In this document: positions 60,568 through 64,000 of the stretch, piece after piece
How the letters are laid out: each line of letters starts with the position of its first letter
Numbering within the stretch: position 1 is the stretch's first letter
NCBI GenBank assembly: GCA_016786585.1
Contig: JAEUUI010000006.1
Location: forward strand, 124,001-188,000
From: Cyclobacteriaceae bacterium
Lineage (GTDB): Bacteria > Bacteroidota > Bacteroidia > Cytophagales > Cyclobacteriaceae
DNA length: 64,000 nt
Direction: 5' to 3'
Program-made: the position numbers and the translations under genes
The notes under the pieces: model-generated
Databases searched by the model: none
The model's input: only the letters and a program-made list of their open reading frames with translations
What the model was told of the DNA's origin: nothing

Positions 60568-62013
60568 ATGGCGATGAAAGGTGTTAAGATGACTGTTTTT
60601 AAACATGCATTTGCGGTTATGATGGTTGCCGCGATTGCCGGTGTTGTGGCATGCAGCGATGACGACAACTCGGATAGTGGAAATAAGTATGTGAATAACT
60701 GGATATACGATAATATGCAGTTGTATTACTTATGGAATCTGGATTTGCCTAAGGCTCCGGCAAAATCTCAAAACCCAAGCGATTTCTTCAATGCGTTATT
60801 ATCCGATCAGGACAGATTCTCCTGGATTCAGGAAAACTACGTTGAACTTTTAAATTCACTTCAGGGCGTTAATAAGGAAGCCGGTTACGAGTTCAAGCTA
60901 TACCTGGAGAGTCCGGATAATGAAAATGTCATTGCCCAGGTGATGTACATTAAATCCGGATCGCTTGTCGACACAGAAGATAAAGATTTAAAGCGCGGAG
61001 ATGTTATTACGCACATCAATGGCCAGCGTATGACACTCTCAAATTATCAAAACTTGCTGGGCGACATTAGTGAAAATCACACCATCACATACTACAGACC
61101 AACGGAAGAAGGTCCGGTTGATATGGGAACACTGAGTCTAAACACGGCTGAATTTGCTGAGAACCCCAATTTTATGCACAAGGTTATCGAAACTGAGGGG
61201 CATAAAATCGGGTATTACGTGTATAATTTTTTTGCTACAGGCCCGACTGCAAACAGCTCGCAGTACAATGACGAGATGGATGCAATTTTCGCTGACTTCA
61301 AATCTGCAGGGATTACCGATCTCGTAGTTGATCTTCGTTACAACAGCGGGGGCGCAGAAGGGGCTACCATTAATCTTGCCAGCCTGATTGGAAATAATAT
61401 TGATAACTCAAAAATATTCACCAAAAGAAGTTATAACAATGATCTTTCTGCGGCCCTGGTCTCACAATATGGCGCAGACGTGTTACTTAAAAAATTTACA
61501 ACCGAAAGTCAGAATGTTGGTCCATTGCTGAACAACAACAGGGTGTATATTCTTTCAAGCTCACGCACCGCCTCAGCAAGTGAATTGCTGATCAACGGCC
61601 TGAAACCTTTTATGAATGTGTTTTTAGTAGGAGATACCACAATTGGTAAGAATGTTGGATCTATTTCTCTTTATGAGCCGGATGATCCGAAGAACAAATG
61701 GGGTATGCAACCTATCGTTGTGAAGTCGTACAACAGTGCAAATGAATCAAACTATAGCGAAGGGTTTTTCCCGGATATTGTAAACGAGGATAATCGCCTT
61801 TCTTTGAAACCGCTTGGTGATACAGACGAAGAGCTGTTAAGCCTGGCTATCGATCACATTACGGGCGGAGGCAGTGCAAGGAGAAGTTCTGCCGCACGCG
61901 GTGGGCAGCGTATTTCACTCGGAACTTCGGCCGATTTTAAACGTGGTAGTTACAACCTTGTAATTGATGACGAACGTGTAGTGGGTGCGATCAGATCATC
62001 ACTGGTAGAATAA
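60568..62013 (+). CDS. S41-family serine protease lipoprotein
   Basis: A 481-residue lipoprotein with lipobox GVVAC; the N-terminus has several ATG choices. Residues 110-190 form a PDZ domain (VIAQVMYIKSGSLVDTEDKDLKRGDVI is split around it). The catalytic domain has LVVDLRYNSGGAEGAT and the nucleophile Ser336 in SRTASASELL, with a conserved Lys shortly after. S41 (C-terminal-processing) proteases trim unfolded or tagged envelope proteins. The C-terminus is Arg/Ser-rich. A terminator follows 70 bp later. Confidence 0.9.
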   Translation: MAMKGVKMTVFKHAFAVMMVAAIAGVVACSDDDNSDSGNKYVNNWIYDNMQLYYLWNLDLPKAPAKSQNPSDFFNALLSDQDRFSWIQENYVELLNSLQGVNKEAGYEFKLYLESPDNENVIAQVMYIKSGSLVDTEDKDLKRGDVITHINGQRMTLSNYQNLLGDISENHTITYYRPTEEGPVDMGTLSLNTAEFAENPNFMHKVIETEGHKIGYYVYNFFATGPTANSSQYNDEMDAIFADFKSAGITDLVVDLRYNSGGAEGATINLASLIGNNIDNSKIFTKRSYNNDLSAALVSQYGADVLLKKFTTESQNVGPLLNNNRVYILSSSRTASASELLINGLKPFMNVFLVGDTTIGKNVGSISLYEPDDPKNKWGMQPIVVKSYNSANESNYSEGFFPDIVNEDNRLSLKPLGDTDEELLSLAIDHITGGGSARRSSAARGGQRISLGTSADFKRGSYNLVIDDERVVGAIRSSLVE

Positions 62014-62154
62014 TCACCCGCAACCGAGATTTTTCTTAAGATTTCGGTCGGGGATTCCACCAAAATCAAAGTCAGGATTTTTTTCAGCCTCCTCTTTGGG
62101 AGGCTGTTTTTTTTCTTCGGGTTTCACCTTTTGGGATTTGGATTTCTTTTTCAA
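62014..62154 (-). CDS. possible 46-residue basic protein
   Basis: An open frame from a TTG at 62152-62154 to a TGA at 62014 encodes a Lys/Glu-rich segment followed by NPDFDFGGIPDRNLKKNLGC. An in-frame stop lies four codons upstream, so no ATG is available. I recall small Bacteroidota proteins with a similar GGIPDRxLKKNLGC end, which favours a real gene. Against it, a strong plus-strand terminator hairpin (62085-62114) overlaps the frame. Undecided. Confidence 0.4.
   Translation of the reverse strand: MKKKSKSQKVKPEEKKQPPKEEAEKNPDFDFGGIPDRNLKKNLGCG
62085..62114 (+). terminator. intrinsic terminator after the S41 protease gene
   Basis: CAGCCTCC, loop TCTTTG, GGAGGCTG followed by eight T form a near-ideal hairpin. 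Confidence 0.93.
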
Positions 62155-62177
62155 AGCACCAAGCTACTGACCAAAAT

Positions 62178-62210
62178 CATTGGATTCCAATGAATCCGCC
62201 CATATCTTTG
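62178..62210 (+). promoter_or_regulatory. feoAB promoter with palindrome
   Basis: A -33 TTG (62180-62182) and an exact -7 TATCTTTG (62203-62210) are separated by 20 nt, the canonical Bacteroidota spacing. The -33 region lies inside a perfect 7-1-7 palindrome, CATTGGA-T-TCCAATG (62178-62192), a candidate operator. The start codon is 20 nt downstream. Confidence 0.6.
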
Positions 62211-62230
62211 TTTGAAATTAATCTAAATAA

Positions 62231-62464
62231 GTGAGGGAACCAGCCAAAAACGTTGCGCAAATGAAGCCGGGAGAGGTTGCAATCATCTCCGGATTCAGTG
62301 ACGAGCTTTTGTCGGTTAAACTCCTTGAAATGGGTTGTTTGCCAGGTGCACCTGTACGGTTTAATTTCACCGCCCCCCTTGGCGACCCGATCTGCATCAG
62401 TGTACTGGGTTATGAACTTTCGTTGCGCCTGGAGGAGGCCGCGACAATTTCAATTCTTAATTAA
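62231..62464 (+). CDS. feoA: ferrous iron transport protein A
   Basis: FeoA is a small SH3-like regulator of the FeoB transporter. The 77-residue protein starts with a GTG (MREPAKNVAQMKPGEVAII); the ATG at 62261 is a shorter alternative but would cut the usual N-terminal segment. SDELLSVKLLEMGCLPGAPV is the conserved region, ending in LRLEEAATISIL. It overlaps feoB by one base. Confidence 0.92.
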   Translation: MREPAKNVAQMKPGEVAIISGFSDELLSVKLLEMGCLPGAPVRFNFTAPLGDPICISVLGYELSLRLEEAATISILN

Positions 62465-64000
62465 TGTCAGCAGAGCGCCTGAAGATTGCATTGGTTGGCA
62501 ATCCCAATTCGGGGAAGTCATCGGTGTTCAATCATCTTACCGGGCTCAATCAAAAAATCGGAAACTTTCCGGGCGTAACAGTCGAGAAGAAATCAGGAAT
62601 GACAATTCTTCCGGATGGAAGCGCAGCAGAGATAATTGACTTGCCGGGTATCTATAGTTTGTACCCGCGTAGTTTAGATGAACGTATCGTATCGGAGATT
62701 CTTCTGGATCACGCATCTCCGCTTTGTCCGGATAAAGTTGTTGTCATTGCAGATGCAACAAATCTGAAGCGAAGCCTTTTGCTGCTTACGCAGATTACCG
62801 ATCTCGGAATGCCTACGGTACTTGCGCTTAACATGATGGATCTCGTTGCGCGCGCAGGGATCAGTTACGATTTGCACGCCTTGTCGAACGAGTTAGGTAT
62901 CCCGGTGGTGCCGATCAACGCCCGAAAAGGCAGCGGCATAGATGAATTGAAAAATGTTATCAGCAAGCCGATTGAAGTTCCCGGAAAAAATGTTTTTAAC
63001 ATTTATCCGGATTTGAAGCTGGCGGTTCAAAGCGTACGCGATCGCTTTCAACTCGATAACGACTACGAGGCGTATCAATTTTTGCAGCAGCCGGCTTCAC
63101 TGAAATTTCTGAATGATGAGGGTCGGGAATTTCTGAGGAACGTAAGCGATACCTATGGATTCTTTCCCGGCAAATTTCAGGGCGCTGAAGCAATTCATCG
63201 TTATACGTTCATCCAGACGTTACTCGATCGGGTCGTTCTAAAAGCAGCCGACTTACCGTGGAAGAAGCACACTTCGGCAATCGACCGTGTACTTACACAT
63301 CGCGTTTGGGGGTATCTGATTTTCTTTGCAATACTGTTTCTCATCTTCCAATCCATTTTCGCGTGGGCTGAAGTGCCGATGGATTTGATTGATAGCGGAT
63401 TCGCAGCAATCAGCGAGTATTTCGGAAAAATTCTGCCGAATACCATGCTAACGCGGTTGCTCACCGAAGGTGTAATTCCCGGTATCGGGGGAATTATAAT
63501 TTTTGTACCGCAGATTGCAATTCTGTTTGCATTTATTGCCTTGCTGGAAGAATCCGGATACATGGCCCGGGTGGTTTTCCTGATGGATAAAATCATGCGC
63601 AAGTTTGGCTTGAACGGCAAGAGTGTAGTGCCGCTGATGTCGGGAGTTGCATGCGCGATTCCGGCCATCATGGCGACACGCACCATTGATAACTGGAAAG
63701 AGCGAACGATTACCATTTTTGTAACTCCGCTGATGAGCTGCTCCGCGCGATTGCCGGTTTTTACGATTCTGGTTGCGCTTGTTGTTCCTGACAAATTTGT
63801 TTTAGGGGTTTTCAGCCTTCAGGGCTTGGCCTTGATGGGATTATATCTTCTGGGATTTGCAGCGGCCATGTTAACGGCCCTGGTTATGAAGTACCTCGTT
63901 CGCGTTAAAGAGCGAAGCTATTTGCTGATGGAACTTCCGGCATATCGTTGGCCAAAATGGTCAAACATCGGGTACACGATCGTTGAGAAAACAAAAACCT
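62464..64000 (+). CDS. feoB: ferrous iron transport protein B, 5' part only
   Basis: FeoB is a GTP-gated Fe(II) importer in the inner membrane. About 512 codons are present from the ATG at 62464 (overlapping the feoA stop in TAATG); the frame is open to the window's end, so it is not truncated in nature. The G domain shows G1 GNPNSGKSS (12-20), G3 DLPGIYS and G4 NMMD. Gate regions of the membrane domain (PGIGGIIIFVPQIAILFAF, then MSGVACAIPAIMATR) follow. Coupled to feoA and led by the promoter described above. Confidence 0.95.
   Translation, partial: MSAERLKIALVGNPNSGKSSVFNHLTGLNQKIGNFPGVTVEKKSGMTILPDGSAAEIIDLPGIYSLYPRSLDERIVSEILLDHASPLCPDKVVVIADATNLKRSLLLLTQITDLGMPTVLALNMMDLVARAGISYDLHALSNELGIPVVPINARKGSGIDELKNVISKPIEVPGKNVFNIYPDLKLAVQSVRDRFQLDNDYEAYQFLQQPASLKFLNDEGREFLRNVSDTYGFFPGKFQGAEAIHRYTFIQTLLDRVVLKAADLPWKKHTSAIDRVLTHRVWGYLIFFAILFLIFQSIFAWAEVPMDLIDSGFAAISEYFGKILPNTMLTRLLTEGVIPGIGGIIIFVPQIAILFAFIALLEESGYMARVVFLMDKIMRKFGLNGKSVVPLMSGVACAIPAIMATRTIDNWKERTITIFVTPLMSCSARLPVFTILVALVVPDKFVLGVFSLQGLALMGLYLLGFAAAMLTALVMKYLVRVKERSYLLMELPAYRWPKWSNIGYTIVEKTKT

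Noticed and set aside
1-64000. CRISPR array, prophage, transposase or integrase
   Set aside because: No repeat-spacer pattern, integrase or transposase motifs were found on either strand.

Overview
The window looks like chromosomal DNA of a Bacteroidota bacterium, most likely order Cytophagales. The lineage call is inferred from gene content: a GldJ-type gliding/type IX secretion (T9SS) lipoprotein, a PorE-like TPR/propeller/OmpA protein, a fused MurF-alanine racemase, a zinc-finger-less DksA-like protein, TonB-receptor/lipoprotein pairs, DUF4175, very few Shine-Dalgarno sequences, and several promoters of the Bacteroidota form (-7 box TAnnTTTG). I saw no phage, insertion sequence or CRISPR array. 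Most of the window is ordinary, densely packed housekeeping DNA.

Layout. 1-10 kb: a TPR protein fragment, then a short non-coding segment with an AT-rich block and a cluster of DnaA-box-like sequences, then a leftward run (DUF4175 - RsbW-like ATPase - ybeY - mnmG - methyltransferase - Ig-like lipoprotein). Four ParB-site (parS)-like palindromes lie in this run. Together these make a good candidate for the chromosomal origin and centromere region. 10-20 kb: comF, gldJ, mfd, a THUMP-like methyltransferase, a BaiN-type flavoprotein. 20-28 kb: asd, a lamin-tail surface protein, and a leftward operon of penicillin-acylase lipoprotein, YIP1 membrane protein, Cys-rich secreted protein and MFS transporter. 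28-34 kb: DksA-like regulator, scpB, an RluB-type pseudouridine synthase with a repetitive basic tail, a GIY-YIG gene with a duplicated 128-bp unit next to tRNA-Phe, and a two-gene Hdr/DsrMK-like membrane iron-sulfur complex. 34-45 kb: PorE-like protein, fumC, a SPOR-like protein, recJ, lptB, a GH3 protein, a deoxynucleoside kinase and a cytochrome P450.

45-49 kb holds a compact cluster of type III polyketide synthase, methyltransferase, UbiA prenyltransferase and FAD oxidoreductase. It is probably a pathway to a methylated, prenylated phenolic lipid or quinone, and it is the best candidate here for undescribed chemistry. 49-58 kb: a retropepsin-like/PDZ protease, a LOG-family protein with a 40-residue membrane protein beside it, a DUF2911 protein, a PD40 protein, a HisA-like protein lacking one catalytic aspartate, and a TonB receptor/lipoprotein pair with a palindrome over the receptor start. 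58-64 kb: CsaA-like protein, murF-alr, an S41 protease lipoprotein, and feoAB (feoB runs off the end).

Many starts were moved inward to ATG codons that give proper signal peptides or family N-termini. All functional calls are from reading motifs; no database search was run.
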